Of a DNA stretch of 64,000 nucleotides, positions 47,764-55,921 are shown one piece after another (position 1 is the stretch's first letter; each line of letters opens with the position of its first letter). Below the pieces are notes generated by a model that did not search any database, was not told where the DNA came from, and saw only the letters and a program-made list of their open reading frames with translations. Origin of the DNA: Lachnospiraceae bacterium (lineage in GTDB: Bacteria > Bacillota > Clostridia > Lachnospirales > Lachnospiraceae); assembly GCA_902363555.1 (NCBI GenBank), contig CABJAM010000006.1:327854-391853 (forward strand). Reading direction: 5' to 3'. The position numbers and the translations under genes are program-made.

Positions 47764-49506
47764 TTCCAAAGACCAAGTTTCCAGAATATGATAAAAGACA
47801 TTGAAAGCGGTCTGATAAACTGCGTGATTACGAAAGATTTATCCCGTCTGGGGAGAAACTATCTTGATTGTGGGTTATATCTGGAAGTTTTCTTCCCAGA
47901 GCATAACGTGAGGTATATAGCGGTCAATGACGGCGTAGATACCTTGAATAAATCTGCTATGGACATCACGCCTTTCCGCAACATTTTAAACGAAATGTAT
48001 GCCGCTGACATATCTGTTAAGATAAAATCGGCATATCGGGCGAGGTTTCAACAGGGGAAATTCATGGGAACTACCGCCCCTTATGGCTATATCAAAGACC
48101 CTGCCGACCACAACCATCTGCTGATAGATGATAAAGTGGCACATGTTGTAAAAGAGATATTCGACCTTGCATTAAAAGGGAATGGAGTTGCCAAAATTTG
48201 CAGACATCTTAATAAACAGCATATCCTACGCCCTGCCGCTTATGCGGCGGAGCGTGGCGAAACAGGCTTTGAACGTCATTTTGAGGGGAACGAGGACAAA
48301 CGCTATATTTGGAGTGGGAACAGCGTGAGGAGCATTTTAAGAAGCCCGATATATGCGGGAAATCTTGTAGGCTACAAACGGATTGCCGCCAATATGAAAA
48401 GCAAGAAACGCCCCTCTAAGCTGCCCGAAGAATGGGAAGTGATACCCAATACCCATGAGGGAATAGTCACGCAGGAGGAATTTGATATTGTCCAACAGCT
48501 TATTACAAGTCGTAGGCTTCCACAGAACAAGGGAGGATTTGTAAATATTTTTGCAGGCGTTATCAAGTGTGTGGACTGCGGATGTGCTCTGCGGGCAATG
48601 AACGTACACAGGAGGAAACGCCCAGAGATTATCGACTGTGTACAGTATTCATGTAATAATTATGCAAGAAACGGAAGAAGCGAGTGTAGTGCCCACAATA
48701 TAGAAGCAAGGGATTTATTCAATGCCGTTCTTGCCGACATCAACTGTTTTGCGGATATGGCAGTGAATGATGAAAAGGCGGTCAGGGCCATAGAAAAGCG
48801 GCTCACGGAAACAGACCAGAGCAGGGCGAAAGCATTAGAGAAAGAACGTAAGAAGCTGAACAAACGCCTTGCGGAACTGGACAGGCTGTTTTCCTCTCTC
48901 TACGAGGATAAGGTCATGGAGCGTATTACCGAGCGGAATTTTGAGATGATGTCGGGGAAATACCAGAAAGAGCAGCTTGAAATTGAAGCAAGGCTGAAAG
49001 AGGTGACGGAAACTCTCAGCGACAGCTATGAGAAGACGCAGGGTGTCCGTGATTTCCTCTCCCTAATCCGCAACTATCAAGGCATTAAGGAACTGGACGC
49101 AACCATCATAAACGCACTTATAGACAAGATACTTGTTTCGGAACGTGAGAAACTTACAGACGGAATGGTGCGGCAGGAAATCAAGATTTATTATAAATTC
49201 ATCGGCTTTGTCGGTGAATTACATATCACACCGACAAAGCGGTGGACTGCGTTAAAGCCTAAGAATTGTACGGTGTGCGGTGTTGAATATGTTCCCCGCT
49301 CTGGCATATCGAAGTATTGTCCTGCTTGTGCCAAGAAGATACAGAGGGAGAAATCAAACGAGAGCAAACGCAGGAGCAGGGAGCGAAACAGACAGGCATG
49401 TATTGAACTGTCCGCAAAAAATGACCGACTGATTTGGAACAGCGGCAAGGCAGGATTGAAAGACAGGGTAATATGTTCCCAGAAGTGGAGGTTTACCGCT
49501 ATGTGA
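47764..49506 (+). pseudogene. IME-B large serine recombinase, C-terminal fragment
   Basis: Continues the gene cut at 18996: F-Q-R-P-S-F-Q-N-M-I-K-D-I-E, I-T-K-D-L-S-R-L-G-R-N-Y and Y-I-A-V-N-D-G-V-D-T. The recombinase domain and zinc ribbon (I-K-C-V-D-C-G-C, later Y-S-C-N-N-Y) follow, then a coiled coil near the end. The catalytic serine is in the other half. An extra C-terminal zinc ribbon (C-T-V-C-G-V-E-Y, Y-C-P-A-C) is present. The frame crosses the right end of IME-B at 49431 and adds about 24 residues from ICE-A. In the circular IME-B form the two ends join as CTG ATG TAG, giving a native end R-L-M. Confidence 0.9.
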
Positions 49507-50372
49507 CCGAGCAGACCTTTGACGCCTACCTCTATCAGCTTGTGGAATCGAAACAGAAATTTATCTCCCAGATAATGACGAGCAAAAGCCCCGTGCGTTC
49601 CGCCGAGGATGTGGACGAGGTGGCTCTTTCCTTTGCAGAGGTGAAAATGCTTGCCACGGGCGATGAGCGTTTCAAGGAAAAGATGGACTTGGATATGCAG
49701 GTGGCGAAGCTGAAAGTATTGAAGCAGAGCTACCTTTCCGAGCATTATGACCTTGAGGACAGGATACTGAAACACTTTCCGAGGGAGATAAAGGAGCTTG
49801 AGGAACGCATTGTCAGCTATGAAAGCGATACCGCCCTTGCCGAACAGCACAAGCCGCAGGGCGAGGATAAGTTCTGCCCCATGACCTTAAAGGGCGTGAC
49901 CTATACCGAGAAAGCGGACGCAGGCGAAATGCTCCTTGCTGTCTGCAAGGAAAATCCGCTGTCAAATCCCGTGGAAATCGGCAGCTACCGAGGTTTCAAG
50001 ATGGAGGTTTATTACGACAGCTTCAACACCCATTACTGCCTTAACCTCTGCGGAAAGGCAAAGCACAAGGTGGATTTAGGCTCTGATGCTCTGGGAAATC
50101 TCACCCGTATTGAAAACGAGATTGGAAAAATCCCTGCCAGACTGGAAGCTGCCAAGACCCGAAAGGCGGAAACTCTGGAGCAGCTTGCCAATGCAAAGAC
50201 CGAGGTGTTAAAGCCCTTTGCCTTTGAAGATGAGCTGAAAGAAAAGAACGACAGGCTGAACGCCCTCAATATTGAGCTGAATCTGGACGAGAAAGACGCT
50301 CCTGTTATGGATACCGAGCCAGAGCAGGAAAACGAACAGCCCGAAAAGAGAACACAGGACAGGGAGCGTTAA
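49431..50372 (+). pseudogene. C-terminal fragment of the polyvalent methylase/helicase
   Basis: Starts at GAT TTG GAA CAG and carries helicase motif VI (Q-R-Q-G-R-I-E-R-Q-G-N) missing from 1144-8580. It then has V-Y-R-Y-V-T-E-Q-T-F-D-A-Y-L-Y-Q, a coiled-coil bundle, a small beta domain (Y-R-G-F-K-M-E-V-Y-Y-D) and an acidic tail ending R-T-Q-D-R-E-R. With the left part the native protein would be about 2767 residues. A TTG at 49434 could in principle start translation but there is no good binding site. Confidence 0.92.
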
Positions 50373-50448
50373 ATCCCATTTGCACATTTGTATTGCTGAA
50401 ATCTGGGCAGTATAATAGGTGACGATAAGAAAAACGGAGGTGAGGAAA

Positions 50449-50778
50449 ATGTCTGATGCGTTCAGATTTGAAACTTTTGTAGATGTTCACGGCAATATCT
50501 TCAACGAATATCTAAGCTCTGTCGTTGCCAGACTGTCGAAAGAGGACGAGGAATACAAAGCCCTGCAAGAAAAGATTGAAGCCATTTATGAGGAATATCC
50601 CAAGGTTTTAGCTGTGTTTGACAGCGAAACGGAAAGCGAGCTGACCGAGAAAGAATGTGCGGCTCTCATTGAGGTAATGGAGCTGAAGAATAAGCTCACG
50701 GACATGGAGATGCAGGCGGTGTACTTCCGTGGCTGCTATGACAGCGTAGGCTATCTGAAAAAAGCAGGGATTTTATGA
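50449..50778 (+). CDS. Conserved small CTn protein, 109 aa
   Basis: ATG 50449 after ACGGAGGTGAGG. Helical: F-V-D-V-H-G-N-I-F-N-E-Y-L-S-S-V-V-A-R-L, K-E-C-A-A-L-I-E-V-M-E-L-K-N-K-L, and the conserved tail Y-F-R-G-C-Y-D-S-V-G-Y-L-K-K-A-G-I-L. I know this pattern from Tn1549-like ICEs, where it follows the giant helicase gene; function unknown. It marks the left edge of the low-GC cargo patch. Confidence 0.75.
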   Translation: MSDAFRFETFVDVHGNIFNEYLSSVVARLSKEDEEYKALQEKIEAIYEEYPKVLAVFDSETESELTEKECAALIEVMELKNKLTDMEMQAVYFRGCYDSVGYLKKAGIL

Positions 50779-50893
50779 CGGACTGACCGAGAAAAAGGAC
50801 GGCGTTGGCGTGAAGCTGATGCCGTTTTTACATAGCTGAGACAGACAAGAACCCCCATAACCCGATTTTTTTCATTGATAATCGTAAAAAAGT

Positions 50894-50922
50894 ATTGACA
50901 AGCCTCTGCAAAAGGTTTAGTC
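50894..50922 (+). promoter_or_regulatory. Promoter of the cargo cassette
   Basis: TTGACA (50894-50899), 17 bases, TAGTCT (50917-50922). A hairpin with U-tract lies downstream, before the first cargo gene. Confidence 0.6.
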
Positions 50923-50940
50923 TGGATAAAAATACCAGAG

Positions 50941-51022
50941 AACACACATTCTAAAAACACTAAAGATAAAGCACAAAAAATATGTGCATTTATTTATTGA
51001 TAGGTGTTAGAATGTGTTTTTT
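50941..51022 (+). terminator. Terminator/attenuator hairpin upstream of the cargo genes
   Basis: ACACATTCTAA (50943-50953) pairs with TTAGAATGTGT (51007-51017), with an inner GCACA/TGTGC hairpin (50971-50987), followed by TTTTTTT. It lies between the promoter and ATG 51051, so it could regulate the cassette. Confidence 0.65.
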
Positions 51023-51050
51023 TATTGATTGTTTTAGAGGAGGAAATCTT

Positions 51051-51254
51051 ATGCAAGAGTATTCAATTCTGGAAATTAACTTTGAAAAGGGCATCTTAAA
51101 AACAATGGAGGGCAGGAATTTTAAGATTGATGTGTTTGATATACCAACGATGGTAGGATGGTGTCCCTGCGAAAATATTACATACACAGAGATAAATGGA
51201 AGAAAAGTATTAAAGCATTACTCTGGTGTAACTGTAAGATTAAGAGAACAGTAA
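51051..51254 (+). CDS. Small hypothetical cargo protein, 67 aa
   Basis: ATG 51051 after GAGGAGGAAA. Residues Y-S-I-L-E-I-N-F-E-K-G-I-L-K-T-M-E, then V-G-W-C-P-C-E-N-I-T-Y-T-E-I-N and K-V-L-K-H-Y-S-G-V-T-V-R-L suggest a small beta-rich domain with one C-P-C pair. AT-rich compared with ICE-A genes. It precedes the two-helix membrane protein by 15 bases and is probably co-transcribed with it. I recognise no family; a partner or inhibitor of the next gene product is possible but unsupported. Confidence 0.6.
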   Translation: MQEYSILEINFEKGILKTMEGRNFKIDVFDIPTMVGWCPCENITYTEINGRKVLKHYSGVTVRLREQ

Positions 51255-51269
51255 GGGAGGTGGTTTAGA

Positions 51270-51977
51270 ATGGCATCAAAGAAGAAAAACAATTTTATAA
51301 GGCAAAATAAAATTCCGCTTATTATTTTTACTATCGCAGTAGTTGGTGGGTATGTTGGTATCTATTTGGCGTTCAGAGGTGACGGCTTTCTTTCAGCAGG
51401 AAAGGATTTAACAAAAAGTGACTGGCTTTCTTTTTTGGGGGCATATCTTTCTTTTGTCGGCACAGTTGCAGTCAGTTTAATTGCACTTTTCCAGAGTAGC
51501 TATTATACAAAAGTGGAAAATGAGAGAAGATTGCAAGAACACAGAAAGAAAATTCAACCTATTTTCTTCGTAAATATTGCATCAATGAATAAGCAGATTG
51601 AGGGAACAGGAGAATTCTTCAATCCCTCAGACCCATCAACATACCCAAAGCATAATAATATCAAAATATCTATTGAAAACGTGAATAGCTACCCAATAAC
51701 TCATGTAATTGTCTTTGATAGGTATATTTGTCCTTTGCTAAAATGCAATGAATCTAAAAGCATTGTATGTGCCTATTATGATACGGACGATGCAAAAAAA
51801 TGGGCAAAAAAGCTTATAGTTCTGACAGATGATTTTGAAAGGAATGAACAAGGGATACCGAAGTGGTTTAATATCTGCTATGAGGATATAGACGGACAAG
51901 CTATGTTCCAGACTTTTGAATTAAAGAATTTTGATGGTACACCATACTATTCTCTTGAGGGAATACATGAAACATAA
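51270..51977 (+). CDS. Two-helix membrane protein with cytoplasmic domain, cargo
   Basis: 235 residues, ATG 51270 after AGGGAGGTGG. Helix 1 is at about 15-33 (I-P-L-I-I-F-T-I-A-V-V-G-G-Y-V-G-I-Y-L-A) and helix 2 at about 55-74 (L-G-A-Y-L-S-F-V-G-T-V-A-V-S-L-I-A-L-F). A short coiled segment (K-V-E-N-E-R-R-L-Q-E-H-R-K-K) follows, then a 140-residue soluble beta-rich domain (I-K-I-S-I-E-N-V-N-S-Y-P-I-T-H). The layout resembles membrane proteins in bacterial accessory islands, some linked to phage defence; no family named. AT-rich cargo between two ACATAGCTGAG copies. Confidence 0.7.
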   Translation: MASKKKNNFIRQNKIPLIIFTIAVVGGYVGIYLAFRGDGFLSAGKDLTKSDWLSFLGAYLSFVGTVAVSLIALFQSSYYTKVENERRLQEHRKKIQPIFFVNIASMNKQIEGTGEFFNPSDPSTYPKHNNIKISIENVNSYPITHVIVFDRYICPLLKCNESKSIVCAYYDTDDAKKWAKKLIVLTDDFERNEQGIPKWFNICYEDIDGQAMFQTFELKNFDGTPYYSLEGIHET

Positions 51978-52072
51978 GCGGAGATTGCAATCTACATAGC
52001 TGAGTGGTAGAAAAATTCATGGATATGTGATACAATTCCAAGTAGAAATAATAAGTGTTTGGAGGTAAGATT

Positions 52073-52468
52073 ATGCAAAAGCTAAAACTAAATAAGGATT
52101 TTGGTCAGCTTGTAAAGGCTCATGGCTATGAACTTGACCCTACCAAGGAATATATCATCAACATTGAAGATGAACTGCAAGAACAATCTGGAATCATGGC
52201 TGCGGTACAAACAATGGGATTACCTGCATTAAAGGATTACCATAAATGGCTTGCTGATAACAACTTTGATGTCAATATGCCTAACCCAACAAATGATTTT
52301 GTATCTAAGTTTTATGGAGTAAAGCCTTTATGGACGACTGAATTATCACAAGGAATTGTGGTAAAAGCAGAAAACGAAGATGATTATTTCATTGTTATGG
52401 AATGTAGCAGATTAAATGAGGGATTCAAATATACTCAAATAATCGTTACATTAGGCGGATGCTTATAA
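52073..52468 (+). CDS. Hypothetical cargo protein, 131 aa
   Basis: ATG 52073 after TTGGAGGTAAG. Soluble, mixed alpha/beta: E-Y-I-I-N-I-E-D-E-L-Q-E-Q-S-G-I-M, F-V-S-K-F-Y-G-V-K-P-L-W-T-T, then D-D-Y-F-I-V-M-E-C-S-R and Y-T-Q-I-I-V-T-L-G. AT-rich. It stands alone between the second and third ACATAGC repeats, with its own leader of about 65 bases. I do not recognise it; no catalytic pattern is evident. Confidence 0.65.
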   Translation: MQKLKLNKDFGQLVKAHGYELDPTKEYIINIEDELQEQSGIMAAVQTMGLPALKDYHKWLADNNFDVNMPNPTNDFVSKFYGVKPLWTTELSQGIVVKAENEDDYFIVMECSRLNEGFKYTQIIVTLGGCL

Positions 52469-52502
52469 GCCGTACTTCTACATTAAAATATATACCATTA
52501 CA

Positions 52503-52541
52503 TAGCCGAGAGGTTTTCTTTACCGAAAGCCCCTCGGCTAA
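52503..52541 (+). terminator. Hairpin at the right edge of the cargo patch
   Basis: TAGCCGAG pairs with CTCGGCTA, enclosing a TTTC/GAAA pair. It includes the third ACATAGC copy and lies before the Toprim gene. It has no strong T-tract. Confidence 0.5.
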
Positions 52542-52569
52542 ATTCATTTCTGGAGGTGATTTTATTTGA

Positions 52570-53550
52570 ATGGGAAGTAACGGCTATGTTCAGTTCGACC
52601 CCGCCGTGATTGAACAGGCACGGCAAATCGACCTGCTCTCCTACCTGCAACGGTACGAGCCGAGCAACCTAAAGCGTGTGGCAGGCAATGTCTACTGCAC
52701 AAGGGAACACGACAGCTTGAAGATTTCCAACGGCAAATGGTACTGGTGGTCACGGGGCTTCGGCGGCTATTCTGCCCTTGATTATCTGATGAAAGTCAGA
52801 GAGCTTGGCTTCGTGGAAGCCGTGCAGACCCTCACGGGGGACATGGGCGACTGGAAACCGCCGCCCCCTGCCGTGAAAAAGGACGAACCGAAAGTGTTGC
52901 TCCTGCCAGAGAAAAATGTAGACTGCGATAAGGTGACAGAGTATCTTTTCGGGCGTGGCATTGATTATCAGCTCATACAGGACTGCATCGCAGAGGGCAT
53001 TATCTTTGAGAGCAAACCGTACCATAACGCCGTCTTTGTGGGTAAGGACGAAAGCGGAAAGCCAAAATATGCGGCTCTCAGGAGTACGCTTGGCAGCTCT
53101 TTCAGACAGGACGCATCGGGCAGCGACAAGCGGTATTCCTTCCGACTTCTGGCAAGAGAGCCGACAGACAAGGTGCATTTATTTGAAGCCGCCATTGATT
53201 TACTGTCCTATGCCACCTACCTCAAATGCGAGGGAAAGGACTATAAGGCGGCAAACCTGCTCTCTTTATCGGGCGTGTATCAGCCCAAAAAGGAACTCTC
53301 TGAGAGCAAAATCCCCATTGCCCTGTCCACTTACCTGCAAAAAAATCCGCAAATCAAGACCGTTATCCTGCACTTGGATAACGACAGGACAGGCAGGTTA
53401 TGTACCGCCGCCCTAAAAGAATTATTGCAGAAAGACTACAAAATCGTTGACGCCCCGCCGCCAGTCGGCAAGGATGTCAACGATTTTTTAATGTCCTATC
53501 TGGGGCTTGCAAGGCAGAAGCCGAGCCGTGAAAGGAGGGATGCCCGTTGA
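52570..53550 (+). CDS. DUF3991 / Toprim domain protein
   Basis: 326 residues, ATG 52570 after GGAGGTGA. The N-terminus has the primase-like zinc-less domain: I-D-L-L-S-Y-L-Q-R-Y-E-P, V-Y-C-T-R-E-H-D-S-L-K-I and W-Y-W-W-S-R-G-F-G-G. The C-terminal Toprim has V-H-L-F-E-A-A-I-D and V-I-L-H-L-D-N-D-R-T-G-R. Proteins of this type on ICEs are probably primases that help convert transferred strands to double strands. GC-rich again, like the rest of ICE-A. Confidence 0.9.
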   Translation: MGSNGYVQFDPAVIEQARQIDLLSYLQRYEPSNLKRVAGNVYCTREHDSLKISNGKWYWWSRGFGGYSALDYLMKVRELGFVEAVQTLTGDMGDWKPPPPAVKKDEPKVLLLPEKNVDCDKVTEYLFGRGIDYQLIQDCIAEGIIFESKPYHNAVFVGKDESGKPKYAALRSTLGSSFRQDASGSDKRYSFRLLAREPTDKVHLFEAAIDLLSYATYLKCEGKDYKAANLLSLSGVYQPKKELSESKIPIALSTYLQKNPQIKTVILHLDNDRTGRLCTAALKELLQKDYKIVDAPPPVGKDVNDFLMSYLGLARQKPSRERRDAR

Positions 53551-53625
53551 TTGTGCAGTAGATTTTTAGCAGGAAAGACCGCCAGACCACACCAAATTTA
53601 AGAATGAAAGCGAGGATTTTAACTA

Positions 53626-53928
53626 TTGAAACAGTATGATGTAACGCTCACAGGACACTATGAAAAGACCGTTTCCGTCTATGCCGACAGCCCAGAACAG
53701 GCGGCGGAGAAGCTCAAAATCATCCTCTTTGACACCGACCTTATCGACTTTTCCGATGAGGATTTTGTCTGCGGCGAAGCTGATATTGCGGAAGCAGACG
53801 GGGACGGAGAAAAGGAAAATGACACGCCCGATGATGAGCAGGACGAATGTCTGAAGCACGAGGATTGTTCGGAATGTCCGTACTTCTGCCCGATGTGCGG
53901 AGAATGCCGTCTGGAGGACGAGGACTAA
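53626..53928 (+). CDS. Small acidic, cysteine-rich protein (DpnD/PcfM-like)
   Basis: 100 residues starting at TTG 53626 with AGCGAGG upstream; there is no ATG near. The N-terminal beta-alpha-beta (Y-D-V-T-L-T-G-H-Y-E-K-T-V-S-V-Y-A-D-S-P-E-Q-A-A-E-K) is like the PcfM/DpnD small domain. It then becomes very acidic and ends with C-L-K-H-E-D-C-S-E-C-P-Y-F-C-P-M-C-G-E-C, a possible zinc site. It lies between the Toprim gene and the oriT-like site. Function unknown. Confidence 0.7.
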   Translation: MKQYDVTLTGHYEKTVSVYADSPEQAAEKLKIILFDTDLIDFSDEDFVCGEADIAEADGDGEKENDTPDDEQDECLKHEDCSECPYFCPMCGECRLEDED

Positions 53929-53948
53929 GCAATGTCTTACCAAGCACT

Positions 53949-54020
53949 GAATTTGGTTATCCATCTCCCGATGGACGCCCAAATTCGCTTGTTAGGGGAT
54001 GCCCCTAATACCCCATAAAA
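53949..54020 (+). other. oriT-like site of ICE-A
   Basis: GAATTTGG pairs with CCAAATTC around a CCATC/GATGG hairpin (53951-53988), followed by GCTTGTTAGGGGATGCCCC and TAATACCCC. The core is related to GCTTGTTGGGAAGTTTCCC of the ICE-C sites, and the position before mobC is the same. Confidence 0.7.
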
Positions 54021-54064
54021 AGGATGCCGCCAAGGAAGCGGTCAGAAGAAAGGAGCTTTTAAGA

Positions 54065-54217
54065 ATGAGTGAGTTTTTATTCTTTGTCATCGGCACGATG
54101 CTCGGCAGCATTATCGGCGTTGTGCTGATGTGCCTAATGCAGATTAACAGGCTCTCCGAAAGGAAGGAGGATGCCGATGCGAAAAAGAAATGTGCAGATA
54201 CTTTTCCGTCTGAATGA
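54065..54217 (+). CDS. DUF3789 small membrane protein
   Basis: 50 residues, ATG 54065 after AAAGGAGC. One membrane helix (F-F-V-I-G-T-M-L-G-S-I-I-G-V-V-L-M-C-L-M) is followed by a charged tail. Typical DUF3789 protein upstream of mobC in Clostridia ICEs. It overlaps the mobC start by 41 bases. Role unknown. Confidence 0.75.
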   Translation: MSEFLFFVIGTMLGSIIGVVLMCLMQINRLSERKEDADAKKKCADTFPSE

Positions 54218-54509
54218 CGAGGAAGCCGCCTACCTTTATGAGCTTGTGGAGAGGTCGGGGCATTCCAAGGAGGCGTTGCTTCGTTCCATGCTGATGGGAT
54301 ACCGCCTCTGCGAGAAGCCAGACCCAGAGTTTTATAAAATCATGCGGGAGCTGTCGGCTATCGGCAACCGCATCAACCAGCTTGCGGCGAAAGCCAACGC
54401 CCTTGACTTCGTGGACGCCCCGATGCTCCGTGAGGAAGCCAAGCGGTGGCGGGAGTTCCGTCTGGAGGTCAGCAAAAGCTACCTGCTCCCCAGAAAGCAG
54501 ACGGGCTGA
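54177..54509 (+). CDS. mobC: MobC-like relaxosome protein of ICE-A
   Basis: 110 residues; ATG 54177 is six bases after AGGAGG, whereas ATG 54171 touches the site. The ribbon-helix-helix start (K-R-N-V-Q-I-L-F-R-L-N-D-E-E-A) and I-G-N-R-I-N-Q-L-A-A-K-A-N-A motif are typical of MobC. The stop and the relaxase start overlap as TGATG, so they are tightly coupled. Confidence 0.88.
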   Translation: MRKRNVQILFRLNDEEAAYLYELVERSGHSKEALLRSMLMGYRLCEKPDPEFYKIMRELSAIGNRINQLAAKANALDFVDAPMLREEAKRWREFRLEVSKSYLLPRKQTG

Positions 54510-55921
54510 TGGCGGTCTGCGAGATATGGGATGTGAAAGGCAGGCTCGACCACCCCATCGACTATGCCAAAAACCCAGAAAAGACCGCCAACCCCAAATA
54601 CAGCGAAAGCGATTTGCAGGCGATGGTGGATGTCATGGAATATGCTACTAACAAGGACAAGACCGAGCAGAGGTTTTTTGTCAGCGGCGTGAACTGCGAC
54701 CCTGCCACCGCAAGGGACGAGATGATGATAGCCAAACACCAGTGGAACGACACGAGCGAGATTGTCTGCTACCACGGTTTCCAGAGTTTTAAGGCAGGCG
54801 AGGTCACGCCAGAGGTTGCCCATGAGGTAGGCGTGAAGTTAGCCGAGAAGATGTGGGGCGGCAGGTTTCAAGTGATTGTCGCCACCCACTTAAATACCGA
54901 GTGCCTGCACAACCACTTTGTCGTCAACTCCGTTTCCTTTACGGACGGCAAGCATTACCACGATAACAAGAAGAACCTGCGGTTATTGCGTAAGCGTTCT
55001 GATGAGCTGTGCAGGGAGTATGCGTTATCGGTTATCGAACACCCAAGCGGGAAGAAAAAGCCCTACGCCCTCTACCAAGCAGAAAAGCAGGGGCGACCTA
55101 CGAGGGATACTGTGGCACGGCAGGCGGTGGACGAAGCCATCTCCAAATCCTATACGCTCAAAGACTTTGACCGCCAGTTGTCGGAAATGGGATACCGAGT
55201 GAGCTTTGACCCCAACCGCAAATACTGGACGATTATCGGAAAAGGATGGCAAAGACCGAAGCGGCTCTATAAGCTCGGGGAGGACTATACCAACGAGAGG
55301 ATTGTGGAACGCATTAAGGAAAATTCCTATGCGGTGAAATTTTCCCGTTTTGCCGAGCAGACAAAGCCCGTCAAGGTCATAAGGGTAAAAGGCTCATTAA
55401 AGGATGCCAAGAAAATCGGCGGCTTGCGTGGGCTGTATCTCCACTACTGCTATAAGCTCGGCATCCTGCCGAAGAACAGAAAACAGAATTACGCACGGCT
55501 TCACTATCTCCTAAAGGACGACCTTATGAAGATGGAAGCCATCACACAGGAAACAAGGCTGCTCTGCCGTTGTCACATCGACACCCCAGAGCAGCTTTGT
55601 TCATATAAAGGCTCTCTGGAATCCGAAATCCATGAGCTGACCGAACAGCGTAAGGGGCTTTATTCCCAGAGCCGCAAGGTAAGCGGCGAAGAAAAAGAAG
55701 CGGTCAAGGCTCGGCTTTCGGAAATCACGGAGCGTATGAAATTTTTACGGAAGGAGGTCAGACTGTGCGGGGGCATCGAAGCCCGCAGCGATACCCTCAG
55801 AGAAAAGTTACAGGTCATACGGGCAGACGAAAACGAACAGCAAAGAAAGGAGCTGATGAAGGATGAACACAGGCGGCGAAGCGGCGGAGCAAATCGTGAG
55901 AATGAGCTTGGAGGGATTTGA
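54509..55921 (+). CDS. MobP-type relaxase of ICE-A
   Basis: 470 residues, ATG 54509 within TGATG. M-A-V-C-E-I-W-D-V-K-G-R-L-D-H-P-I-D-Y-A-K-N-P begins the domain. Metal motif H-L-N-T-E-C-L-H-N-H at about 130-139. The C-terminal half is basic and helical with a coiled coil. It should nick the upstream oriT-like site. The end overlaps the PcfB gene by 59 bases. Related to, but clearly distinct from, the ICE-C relaxase. Confidence 0.92.
   Translation: MAVCEIWDVKGRLDHPIDYAKNPEKTANPKYSESDLQAMVDVMEYATNKDKTEQRFFVSGVNCDPATARDEMMIAKHQWNDTSEIVCYHGFQSFKAGEVTPEVAHEVGVKLAEKMWGGRFQVIVATHLNTECLHNHFVVNSVSFTDGKHYHDNKKNLRLLRKRSDELCREYALSVIEHPSGKKKPYALYQAEKQGRPTRDTVARQAVDEAISKSYTLKDFDRQLSEMGYRVSFDPNRKYWTIIGKGWQRPKRLYKLGEDYTNERIVERIKENSYAVKFSRFAEQTKPVKVIRVKGSLKDAKKIGGLRGLYLHYCYKLGILPKNRKQNYARLHYLLKDDLMKMEAITQETRLLCRCHIDTPEQLCSYKGSLESEIHELTEQRKGLYSQSRKVSGEEKEAVKARLSEITERMKFLRKEVRLCGGIEARSDTLREKLQVIRADENEQQRKELMKDEHRRRSGGANRENELGGI

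Larger units (their letters stand above)
8505..49432. mobile_element. IME-B, tet(O)-tet(40) mobilizable element, itself interrupted by ICE-C
   Basis: The left junction follows GAT 8503-8505 in the helicase gene; the right junction precedes TTGGAACAG at 49434 and again has GAT (49431-49433). Joining the outer flanks restores the helicase reading frame, so the insertion is precise with a shared GAT. The ends share an inverted motif: TTTTGCGGACATTC just inside the left end, and TTTTTTGCGGACAGTTC on the other strand at the right end. The large serine recombinase gene abuts the right end, as expected for TnpX-type elements. Removing ICE-C leaves about 12.2 kb with tnpV, tet(O), tet(40), sigma-like genes, an AAA ATPase, oriT, MobV relaxase and ParB. 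It encodes no mating pore, so it is mobilizable rather than conjugative. Confidence 0.9.
50830..52510 (+). repeat. Three copies of ACATAGCYGAG bounding cargo cassettes
   Basis: The 11-base word occurs at 50830-50840, 51994-52004 and 52500-52510 (last copy with C for T). The first two and the last two bracket, respectively, the two-gene unit 51051-51977 and the single gene 52073-52468. All copies are in the same orientation, each just after a coding region. Confidence 0.6.
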
